Assembly: GCA_016708125.1 (NCBI GenBank) | Contig: JADJGF010000001.1 | Coordinates: 3,370,001-3,434,000 of the forward strand | DNA: 64,000 nucleotides | Source: Ignavibacteriota bacterium | GTDB taxonomy: Bacteria; Bacteroidota; Ignavibacteria; Ignavibacteriales; Melioribacteraceae | Direction of reading: 5' to 3' | Part shown: positions 47,703 through 55,495 of the stretch, one piece after another | How the letters are laid out: each line of letters starts with the position of its first letter | Position numbering within the stretch: position 1 is the stretch's first letter | Notes under the pieces: generated by a model | The model's database searches: none | The model's input: only the letters and a program-made list of their open reading frames with translations | What the model was told of the DNA's origin: nothing | Translations under genes and position numbers: made by a program

Positions 47703-47765
47703 TTATTCCTTTCAAACTGCGATGAAATTCTGAAGAGAAAATCATCGCATTAAATTTTACGAAAA

Positions 47766-49100
47766 TCAAATATTATCGTTAATAATCATTTCATACAATT
47801 CTTGTTTACCACTTGTTCTATTTGGTTCTCCGGTGGCGATAGCAATTTCTCGTAAGTCTTCTAATCCTAATTTACCTTCTTCAAATTCTTTACCTTTGCC
47901 ACTATTATAACTCGCATATCTTTCATTTAATAATTTTAGATAATCTGAATTGGTTAATACTTTATCTGCAATTAATAATGATCGAGCAAATACATCCATT
48001 CCGGAAATATGAGAAATAAATAAATCTTCAAGATCAGTTGAATTTCTACGAGTTTTTGCATCAAAATTTATTCCGCCAGTTTTAAATCCGCCAGCTTGAA
48101 GAATTACCAACATTGCTTCTGTAATTTCAAATAAGTTAATAGGGAATTGATCAGTATCCCAACCGTTTTGGTAATCTCCACGATTTGCATCAATACTACC
48201 AAGTAATCCGGCATTGGCCGCAACTTGTAATTCATGCTGGAAAGTATGACTTGCAAGAGTTGCATGATTTACTTCAATATTTAATTTGAAATCATTCATC
48301 AAATCATATTCGCGCAAGAAAGCAATTACGGTTGCAACATCAAAATCATACTGATGTTTCATTGGTTCCATCGGTTTTGGTTCAATTAAGAAAGTTCCGG
48401 TAAAACCATTTTTGCGTCCGTATTCTTTAGCTTTATTTAAGAACATTCCCAAATGTTCAATTTCTTTTTTCATATTTGTGTTTAACAAAGACATGTAACC
48501 TTCACGTCCGCCCCAAAAAACATAATTCTCACCACCAAGAGTAACAGTTGCATCAATTGCATTTTTTACTTGTGTTGCAGCATAAGTTAAAACATTAAAA
48601 TCGGGATTTGTAGAAGCTCCGTTCATGTAACGTGGATTTGAAAATAAATTTGCTGTTCCCCAAAGTAATTTAACACCGGATTCTTTTTGTTTTTGTTGAG
48701 CATAATCGACAATGGTTTTTAATCTTGCTTCACTCTCAATAATTGTACTTCCTTCTTCAACTATATCAAAATCGTGAAAACAATAAAAAGGGGCACCAAT
48801 TTTTGTAATGAATTCAAATGCAGCATCCATTTTTTCTTTTGCTTTTTGAATTGGATCTGAATTTGTTAACCAAGGATATTTTTTTGTATCGCTGCCAAAA
48901 GGATCTGCTCCGTTTGCTCCAAATGAGTGCCAATATGCAATTGCAAATCGGAAATATTCTTTCATAGTTTTTCCGGCAACTACTTTATTTTCATCGTAAT
49001 ATTTGAATGCCATTGGATTCTTTGAATCTTTTCCTTCATAATGAATTTTGCCAATTCCTTGGAAAAATTCTTTTTCACCAACTGATAAATTATTTCCCAT
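47766..49100 (-). CDS. xylA: Xylose isomerase
   Basis: A 444-residue class II-type xylose isomerase: YWHSFGANGADPFG near the start, FYCFHDFDIVEEG with a catalytic His, the VFWGGREGYM block, LIEPKPMEPMKHQYD with metal-binding Glu and Lys, VNHATLASHTF, GSIDANRGDYQNGWDTDQFP and FDAKTRRNS. It converts D-xylose to D-xylulose. First gene of the leftward operon xylA-SDR-uxuA; its promoter region is shared with the divergent Nudix regulator and contains the operator-like repeats at 49154-49193. Confidence 0.97.
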   Translation of the reverse strand: MGNNLSVGEKEFFQGIGKIHYEGKDSKNPMAFKYYDENKVVAGKTMKEYFRFAIAYWHSFGANGADPFGSDTKKYPWLTNSDPIQKAKEKMDAAFEFITKIGAPFYCFHDFDIVEEGSTIIESEARLKTIVDYAQQKQKESGVKLLWGTANLFSNPRYMNGASTNPDFNVLTYAATQVKNAIDATVTLGGENYVFWGGREGYMSLLNTNMKKEIEHLGMFLNKAKEYGRKNGFTGTFLIEPKPMEPMKHQYDFDVATVIAFLREYDLMNDFKLNIEVNHATLASHTFQHELQVAANAGLLGSIDANRGDYQNGWDTDQFPINLFEITEAMLVILQAGGFKTGGINFDAKTRRNSTDLEDLFISHISGMDVFARSLLIADKVLTNSDYLKLLNERYASYNSGKGKEFEEGKLGLEDLREIAIATGEPNRTSGKQELYEMIINDNI

Positions 49101-49153
49101 TTTATGCTCTCTTTTTTATTGTGAAATTCAGATAAAATAAATATAATTAAATA

Positions 49154-49193
49154 GTGTAAAAAATACAATATGTATTGTGTTAAAAATACACTA
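49154..49193. promoter_or_regulatory. Operator candidate between xylA and the Nudix regulator: 17-bp direct repeats
   Basis: GTGTAAAAAATACAATA (49154-49170) and GTGTTAAAAATACACTA (49177-49193) agree at 15 of 17 positions with a 23-base offset, about two helical turns. Each copy is bounded by GTGT and an (imperfect) TACAC-type inverted end, and the middle (ACAATA, TG, TATTGT at 49165-49178) is a palindrome. The 40 bases lie in the 108-base gap between divergent genes, where a regulator acting on both sides would bind. Confidence 0.6.
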
Positions 49194-49208
49194 AGGGAGA
49201 AATAAAAA

Positions 49209-49898
49209 TTGACTGCAAGTTCTTCGGAAATTATTAAAAATTTATCTATTGATTGTGTTGTTTTTGGATTTGAAAAAAGTAAGCTTGAAGTGTTGCTTGT
49301 AAAAAGAAAAATAAATCCGGAAAAGGGAAGTTGGGCTTTGCCCGGAGGATTTGTGTTAAAGACAGAAACTTTGGATCAGGCTGCTGTTAGAATTCTTGAA
49401 GAAACAAGCAACGTAAAAAATATTTATTTAGAACAAGTTCATACATTTAGTAAAATTGATAGATTCCCATTAAGAAGAGTTATAAGCGTTGCATATTTTG
49501 CTTTAATAAATCCGGAAAAACATTTCCTAAAACCTGGCACAGATACTTCAGATGTGCAATGGTTTAACATAAATGAAAATATAAATTTGCCTTTTGATCA
49601 CTTTGAAATTCTAACAAAATCTTTAAATCTTCTTCGACAAAAAGTAAGAAACAAACCAATCGGGTTTGAACTTCTTCCAGAAAAATTTTCACTAACTCAA
49701 TTGCAAAATTTATATGAATGTATTTTAGGAGAAAGTCTAGATAAACGTAATTTTAGAAAAAGAATAATGTCACTTAAAATGCTTTCACAATTGAATGATT
49801 TTCAAAAAGGTGTTTCACATCGTGCAGCACGTTTATATAAATTCAATTCAAAAGCATACAACGAATTAAAAAACAAAGGTTTTAATTTTCAAATTTAA
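49209..49898 (+). CDS. Nudix-domain transcriptional regulator (NrtR/AraR-like) of sugar catabolism
   Basis: A 229-residue protein starting at TTG after AAGGGA. Residues about 10-140 are a Nudix fold (CVVFGFEKSKLEVLLVKRK, GSWALPGGFVLKTETL) and the C-terminus is the winged helix of the NrtR group (RNFRKRIMSLKML, then GVSHRAARLYKFN). The Nudix box is degenerate: the R-E-U-x-E-E core is replaced by VRILEET, so it is probably a ligand sensor, not a hydrolase. A relative controls arabinose genes in Bacteroides. Here it lies between xylA and xylB, so xylose or a derived metabolite is the likely ligand and the divergent repeats its likely operator (inference). Confidence 0.85.
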   Translation: MTASSSEIIKNLSIDCVVFGFEKSKLEVLLVKRKINPEKGSWALPGGFVLKTETLDQAAVRILEETSNVKNIYLEQVHTFSKIDRFPLRRVISVAYFALINPEKHFLKPGTDTSDVQWFNINENINLPFDHFEILTKSLNLLRQKVRNKPIGFELLPEKFSLTQLQNLYECILGESLDKRNFRKRIMSLKMLSQLNDFQKGVSHRAARLYKFNSKAYNELKNKGFNFQI

Positions 49899-49909
49899 TT
49901 GAGATAAAC

Positions 49910-51409
49910 ATGACAAAAAATTATTTACTCGGATATGATATTGGTAGTTCATCGGTTAAGGTTTCTATTATTGATAGCGAAACCGGCGAACTTGTTGGTT
50001 CAGCATTTTCTCCGGAAACTGAAATGAAAATAAATGCGTCAGAAATTGGTTGGGCAGAGCAGCATCCAAATGATTGGTGGAAAAATTTAGTAATTGCGAA
50101 TAAAAAAGCTTTACAAAAATTAAGTACAAATAATTATGAAATAAGCGGAATTGGTATTTCGTATCAAATGCATGGCTTGGTTATGGTTGATAAAAGTCAT
50201 ACTGTAATTCATCCATCAATTATTTGGTGCGATAGTCGTGCCGTAGAAATTGGTGATAATGCATTTAATAATCTTGGTGCGGATTATTGTCTTGGTAACT
50301 GTTTAAATTCTCCGGGAAATTTTACTGCATCAAAATTAAAATGGGTGAAAGTAAACAAACCGGAAATTTATTCTAAAATTTATAAAGTTATGCTTCCCGG
50401 TGATTTTATTGCTCATAAATTATCCGGCGAAATTAATACAACAATTTCCGGATTAAGCGAAGGAATTTTTTGGGATTTTAAAAACAATAACTTAGCCGAT
50501 CAACTTTTTGAATATTACGGAATTGAAAAAAATATGATTCCGGATATTGTTCCAACATTTTCCGTACAAGGAAAATTAAATAAAGAATCAGCAGAAGAAT
50601 TAGGAATAAAATCCGGAATTCCAATTTCATATAGAGCCGGTGATCAACCAAATAATGCATTTTCACTTAATGTTTTAAATCCCGGCGAAATTGCAGCAAC
50701 AGCCGGAACTTCCGGAGTGGTTTATGGAATTGTAGAAGATAATTCTTACGATAAATTTTCAAGAGTTAATAGTTTTGCTCATGTAAATTACTCAAATGAA
50801 AAACCTATAAAAGGTGTTTTGCTTTGCATTAACGGAACCGGAATAATGTATAGCTGGCTTAGAAATGAAGCAATGCACTCAAATGAATCATACGAAAGTT
50901 TAAATCAATTAGCTTCAGAAATTAATGTTGGTTCAGATGGAGTTTTAGTTCTTCCTTTTGGAAATGGAGCCGAACGTGTTTTGAAAAATCAAAATATTGG
51001 CGCAAATATTTTCGGAATTAATTTTAATAATCATTCACGAAATCATATAATTAGAGCGGCACAAGAAGGAATTGCATTTACTTTCAGATATGGAATTGAC
51101 ATTATGAAGGAAATGGGAATTGCAGTAAATACAATGCGTGCGGGAAAAGCTAATATGTTTTTGAGTGATATTTTTACTGAAGCAGTCGCAAATTCAACAA
51201 ATTCTGTTGTGGAATTATATAATACAGATGGCGCACAAGGTGCTGCACGCGGTGCGGGAGTTGGTTCCGGAATTTTTAAATCATTTGATGAAGCCTTTGT
51301 TGGATTTAAAAAATTGAAAATTGTTGAACCAAATCAAGTATTGGTAAAAAAATATGATGAAGTTTACAACAAGTGGAAAAATAAATTAAATCAATTTTTA
51401 GTTTTGTAA
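49910..51409 (+). CDS. xylB: Xylulokinase
   Basis: A 499-residue FGGY-family kinase: N-terminal phosphate loop LGYDIGSSSVKVSIID, GIGISYQMHGLVMVD with the xylulose-site MHG, the IIWCDSRA segment, catalytic Asp in YRAGDQPNNAFS, AGTSGVVYG, and the C-terminal GAQGAARGAGVG. It phosphorylates D-xylulose to xylulose 5-phosphate. The start lies 11 bases after the Nudix regulator stop (ribosome site TGAGATAA), so they are one transcript. Confidence 0.94.
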   Translation: MTKNYLLGYDIGSSSVKVSIIDSETGELVGSAFSPETEMKINASEIGWAEQHPNDWWKNLVIANKKALQKLSTNNYEISGIGISYQMHGLVMVDKSHTVIHPSIIWCDSRAVEIGDNAFNNLGADYCLGNCLNSPGNFTASKLKWVKVNKPEIYSKIYKVMLPGDFIAHKLSGEINTTISGLSEGIFWDFKNNNLADQLFEYYGIEKNMIPDIVPTFSVQGKLNKESAEELGIKSGIPISYRAGDQPNNAFSLNVLNPGEIAATAGTSGVVYGIVEDNSYDKFSRVNSFAHVNYSNEKPIKGVLLCINGTGIMYSWLRNEAMHSNESYESLNQLASEINVGSDGVLVLPFGNGAERVLKNQNIGANIFGINFNNHSRNHIIRAAQEGIAFTFRYGIDIMKEMGIAVNTMRAGKANMFLSDIFTEAVANSTNSVVELYNTDGAQGAARGAGVGSGIFKSFDEAFVGFKKLKIVEPNQVLVKKYDEVYNKWKNKLNQFLVL

Positions 51410-51445
51410 ATTTATTGTTGAGAAAATTAAGTTTAGGAGAAATAA

Positions 51446-52480
51446 ATGAGCAACAAAGTTGTAACATTTGGTGAAATTATGTTAAGATTATCAACCGAAG
51501 GATTTTCACGATTTGTGCAATCACAAAAATTTGATGTTACATTTGGCGGCGGCGAAGCTAATGTAGCTGTTGCTCTTTCCAATTACGGATTAGAAAGTTA
51601 TTTTGTAACAAAATTACCTAAACACGAAATTGGTCAATCCGCTGTTAATCATTTAAGAAGATTTGGAGTAAATATAAATTACATTTCAAGAGGCGGAGAT
51701 AGAATCGGAATTTATTTTTTAGAAACCGGTGCGAGTCAAAGAGCTTCAAAAGTAATTTATGATCGAGCAAATTCTGCGATTGCTAATGTTGAAATAGAAG
51801 AATTTAATTGGGATGAAATTTTTGAAAATTGCAATTGGTTTCATTGGACGGGGATTACACCGGCAATTGGGAAGCAGACACAAATAGTTTTAGTAGAGGC
51901 ACTTAAAATTGCAAAGTCAAAAAATATTAAAGTTAGCTGTGATTTAAATTTTAGAAAAAAAATGTGGACTTCCGAAGAAGCCCAAAAAGTTATGATTCCA
52001 TTAATGGAATATGTTGATGTTTGTATTGCCAATGAAGAAGATGCTGAAAAAAGTTTAGGTGAAAAACTTGGCAAAACTGAAATTGAAAAAGCCGCAATTG
52101 ATGAAGAAGGATATTTCAAAACTGCTGAATTACTTAAGAAAAAGTATAATTTTGAAGCTGTTGCAATTACGTTAAGAGAAAGCTATTCGGCATCAAAAAA
52201 TGGATGGAGTGCAATTTTATTAGATGATAAAGATTGTGTGAATCCGTATCGATCAAAAAAATATGATATTGAAATTGTTGATAGAGTTGGCGGTGGAGAT
52301 TCTTTTGCAAGCGGACTAATTTACGGTTTATTAAACTATAAAAATTCTAAAGAAGCATTAGAATTTGCAGTTGGAGCTTCATGTTTGAAACATTCTATTC
52401 CCGGAGATTTTAATTTAGTAAGCGTTGATGAAGTTGAAAAATTAATAAAAGGCGATGGTTCAGGAAGAGTTGAGAGATAA
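51446..52480 (+). CDS. kdgK: 2-keto-3-deoxygluconate kinase (PfkB family)
   Basis: A 344-residue ribokinase-type enzyme: N-terminal VVTFGEIMLRLSTEG and the FGGGEANVAVALSNYG motif characteristic of KDG kinases, and the C-terminal PfkB signature DRVGGGDSFASGLIYG with the catalytic Asp. It phosphorylates KDG made by UxuA, giving KDPG; the aldolase for the next step is not in the window. Ribosome site TAGGAGAA. Grouping with xylB shows that this operon serves both pentose and uronate branches. Confidence 0.9.
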   Translation: MSNKVVTFGEIMLRLSTEGFSRFVQSQKFDVTFGGGEANVAVALSNYGLESYFVTKLPKHEIGQSAVNHLRRFGVNINYISRGGDRIGIYFLETGASQRASKVIYDRANSAIANVEIEEFNWDEIFENCNWFHWTGITPAIGKQTQIVLVEALKIAKSKNIKVSCDLNFRKKMWTSEEAQKVMIPLMEYVDVCIANEEDAEKSLGEKLGKTEIEKAAIDEEGYFKTAELLKKKYNFEAVAITLRESYSASKNGWSAILLDDKDCVNPYRSKKYDIEIVDRVGGGDSFASGLIYGLLNYKNSKEALEFAVGASCLKHSIPGDFNLVSVDEVEKLIKGDGSGRVER

Positions 52481-52562
52481 TTTATTTTTATAAGTATTTA
52501 AAATTATTTGTTTATTATTCTTAGGTAACAATCAAAAGTATTTAGAACTAAAGGTAAATAAA

Positions 52563-53558
52563 ATGAAACAATATTTTCCGAATGAAAATCGTTATGAAAA
52601 AATGAAATACAACAGATGCGGAAAAAGCGGATTAAAACTTCCGGCAATTTCATTAGGGCTTTGGCATAATTGGGGCGGATATGATAACTTTGAAAACGGC
52701 AGAGAAATGTTGAGAACCGCTTTTGATTTAGGAATTACGCATTTTGATTTAGCAAATAATTATGGTCCGCCTTATGGTTCTGCTGAAGAAAATTTTGGAC
52801 AAATGTTTAATAAAGATTTTTCAAACTTAAGAGATGAATTAATTATTTCATCAAAAGCCGGCTGGGATATGTGGCCCGGTCCTTATGGTAATTTTGGTTC
52901 GAGAAAATATTTAATTGCAAGTTTAGACCAAAGTTTGAAAAGAATGGGATTAGATTATGTTGATATATTTTATCATCATCGACCAGATCCGGAAACACCG
53001 CTTGAAGAAACGATGAGCGCGTTGGATTATATCGTAAAAAGTGGTCGAGCACTTTATGTTGGTGTTTCACAATATAATGCAGAGCTTACGCAAAGAGCTT
53101 ACCAAATTTTGAAAGATATGGGAACAACTCTTTTAATTCATCAGCCAAATTATAATATTTTAGATAGATGGATTGAAAATGGTTTAACAAATGTTTTTGA
53201 AGAAAAGGGAATTGGATGTATTGCGTTTTCTCCTTTGGCGCAAGGAATTTTAACGGATAAATATTTGAATTCGGTACCAAGTGATTCAAGAGCCGGAAAA
53301 AAATATGGATATTTACGAAAAGAACATTTAACTGATACCAAAATGAATAAAGTAAAAATGTTAAATGAAATTGCCAAAAATAGAAATCAATCACTTGCAC
53401 AAATGTCAATTAGCTGGGTTTTGAATAATAAATCAGTTACTTCTGCTTTAATAGGAGCAAGCAAACCGGAACAGATTACGGAAATTGTAAATGTAATTCA
53501 TCAAAATAATTTTTCGGAAGATGAATTAAATCAAATAAATTCTATCGTAAATAATTAA
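52563..53558 (+). CDS. Aldo/keto reductase, YghZ/L-glyceraldehyde-3-phosphate reductase-like
   Basis: A 331-residue reductase with the tetrad D62 and Y67 (HFDLANNYGPPYGSAE), K98 (IISSKAGWDMW) and H138 (DIFYHHRPDP). The elongated NNYGPPYGSAEENFG loop and WPGPYGNFGSRKYL are characteristic of the YghZ/AKR14 group, which reduces methylglyoxal and L-glyceraldehyde 3-phosphate. It ends the Nudix-xylB-kdgK group. It may detoxify aldehydes made during fast sugar flux or reduce a sugar; context does not decide. Confidence 0.9.
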   Translation: MKQYFPNENRYEKMKYNRCGKSGLKLPAISLGLWHNWGGYDNFENGREMLRTAFDLGITHFDLANNYGPPYGSAEENFGQMFNKDFSNLRDELIISSKAGWDMWPGPYGNFGSRKYLIASLDQSLKRMGLDYVDIFYHHRPDPETPLEETMSALDYIVKSGRALYVGVSQYNAELTQRAYQILKDMGTTLLIHQPNYNILDRWIENGLTNVFEEKGIGCIAFSPLAQGILTDKYLNSVPSDSRAGKKYGYLRKEHLTDTKMNKVKMLNEIAKNRNQSLAQMSISWVLNNKSVTSALIGASKPEQITEIVNVIHQNNFSEDELNQINSIVNN

Positions 53559-53574
53559 AATAAATTCGTCTAAA

Positions 53575-55242
53575 TTATTTTAGTAGAATCATTTTTTTTG
53601 TTTGGTGAAAATTCCCGGAGTTTATTGTATAGAAGTAAATTCCGCTTGGCAAATTTTCACCGTTAAATTGAATTTTATAGTTTCCCGGATTTTGTTTTTC
53701 ATTTACCAAAGTTGAAATTTCTCTGCCTAGAATGTCATAAATTTTTAATGAAACATTATTGTCATTTCGAGGAACTTGCGACGAGAAATCTCTGAGATTT
53801 CTCACTTCGTTCGAAATGACCGCAACAGAGGGAACGGAATATTCTATTGTAGTTGTTGGATTAAACGGGTTCGGAAAATTTTGTAATAGTTCAAATTCAT
53901 TTTTTACAATATTATTATTATCAATTTTTGTAACTCTCGGTAAATTTTCTTCTATCCAAGTTATTCTTCTTCCAATCCAACCTTTTAGAATAACAATTTC
54001 TTCTTCGTATGGATATGGATTTAACACGCTGCTCCATCTTTCAAAATTTCTAATTCTTGCTTCGCTTATGTATGTAATTGTGCTGTCTATCATGTTAAAA
54101 AGACTATCATATGATAAAATATTTTCTCGTAACTCATACCATCTTTTAGAAAGTTTTTCACGAAATAATTCATCGGCAAATAATTTATTCCACCAAAACG
54201 GAACACGAAATCCATCATATGGATTTACTAAACTGTAGTTAACTTGCCATCCATCAGCTCTAAACATATCTTCTTCATTCCAAGCATCGCCAAAAGTTAA
54301 ATTAAAATCCCAAATTGGACCGGCAACTAACTTAGCATTTTTACTATCTTTGTCTTTATACAAATAAGAACTAAGCCTATATGCATCAACATTTTTACAA
54401 AATTCATTAATTATAAAATGATCAATAAATGAATCTACCTCAATAAAATCATCGTAATTATCATTATTATTAAACATTAATTCTTCAAAATCATTCAAAT
54501 AATTCTGGATATAATCTTTTTGAGATTGAGTAATTTCATCGGGTTTTGGATAATGATATTGAAACGGTGTTCCGTATTTAGAATACCAAAAATCAATATT
54601 TTCGCCATCCATTTTATCTATCTTTACAATATATCCGCCGGTGAGTTCATCGCCTTCGTTTTCAATATTTGTAAGTTGGGAAATATTAATTCTATTTTTA
54701 TCGCGTTTAACGGTTTCCAATAAAATATAAAGTCCTTGATATTCATTATTTAAAATCAGTTCACAAAAAACTGTTCTGCTTGCATATCTTCCCAATTTAT
54801 TTGATAATCCGTAGGCAAGAAAATTATGGATTAATGTTTTATCGTTATATGGGCCATTTAAAATCCAATCATTTTCTTTTGGCAATCCGCAAAGTGAAAC
54901 ATTTAGATTTTCGTTAATAGAATCAACAGTTTCAAATCTATATTGCTTTTTGGGATATTCCATTGATGAGCTTCCACGGAGTTCTATTGTTATTTCGCTG
55001 TTGTAATTATTGAATTCCTCCGTTAAATAATTTCGGTTATTTAATTCGTTGAAAATAATTCCCAATTCGGCTGTAATTCTATTTTCATCAACAATTGCTT
55101 TCCCATTTGTGTTGATAACAAAAATTGGAAGATTTGATGATGTGAAATTTTCTTGAGCAAAAAAATCTGAATTTAAAAGTGAAATTATTATTAGAAATAT
55201 TACAATTGGTAACCGATGAAAAGTTATAGAGAAAATTATCAT
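53575..55242 (-). CDS. CotH-kinase-family secreted protein with T9SS tail
   Basis: A 555-residue protein: signal peptide (IIISLLNSDFFAQ), then a CotH domain of residues about 35-430 (ITIELRGSSSMEYPKKQYRFE, NDWILNGPYNDKTLIHNFLAY, GLYILLETVKRDKNRI, GGYIVKIDKMDG, GPIWDFNLTFGDAWNEED), and a T9SS type A domain starting at LLQNFPNPFNPTTT. Between the first strands of that domain 21 residues (475-495) come from the palindromic element at 53761-53820. The metal-site DFN motif is present, so kinase-like activity is possible. It converges with the AKR gene and is divergent from isocitrate dehydrogenase. Related in domain type to the protein at 28099. Confidence 0.85.
   Translation of the reverse strand: MIIFSITFHRLPIVIFLIIISLLNSDFFAQENFTSSNLPIFVINTNGKAIVDENRITAELGIIFNELNNRNYLTEEFNNYNSEITIELRGSSSMEYPKKQYRFETVDSINENLNVSLCGLPKENDWILNGPYNDKTLIHNFLAYGLSNKLGRYASRTVFCELILNNEYQGLYILLETVKRDKNRINISQLTNIENEGDELTGGYIVKIDKMDGENIDFWYSKYGTPFQYHYPKPDEITQSQKDYIQNYLNDFEELMFNNNDNYDDFIEVDSFIDHFIINEFCKNVDAYRLSSYLYKDKDSKNAKLVAGPIWDFNLTFGDAWNEEDMFRADGWQVNYSLVNPYDGFRVPFWWNKLFADELFREKLSKRWYELRENILSYDSLFNMIDSTITYISEARIRNFERWSSVLNPYPYEEEIVILKGWIGRRITWIEENLPRVTKIDNNNIVKNEFELLQNFPNPFNPTTTIEYSVPSVAVISNEVRNLRDFSSQVPRNDNNVSLKIYDILGREISTLVNEKQNPGNYKIQFNGENLPSGIYFYTINSGNFHQTKKMILLK
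53761..53820. repeat. 60-bp REP-like double palindrome inserted in frame in a coding region
   Basis: The outer arms GTCATTTCGA (53761-53770) and TCGAAATGAC (53811-53820) are perfect inverted repeats; inside, GAGAAATCTC (53783-53792) and GAGATTTCTC (53794-53803) form a second perfect 10-bp stem with a 1-base loop. This resembles the intergenic palindromic repeats common in Bacteroidetes-related genomes (from memory). It lies within the sorting domain of the CotH-family gene and is translated as SNEVRNLRDFSS and flanking residues without breaking the frame. Confidence 0.85.
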
Positions 55243-55495
55243 AATTATAAATTGGTTAAGTATTTATTAATATTTGTAATTGTAAAACTACCTTAATTTT
55301 GAAAACAAAAAAAATGTAATTCAATTAGTTATATTAAAAGAGATTCTATAATTGAAAATTACAATTATCTATACTAAGTATTATCGAAACAACTTACATT
55401 TCATCAAACTTTTAATTAAAAAAAAAGATGCTTAACTTTATGATATAAAGTAATTTTCATAATAAATAAAATCATAAATTTTTATAGGATTAGAT

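Noticed and set aside
53759..54238. A 159-residue + strand reading frame opposite the CotH-family gene
   Set aside because: It is antisense to a gene with clear domains, has no ribosome site and owes its length partly to the palindromic element.
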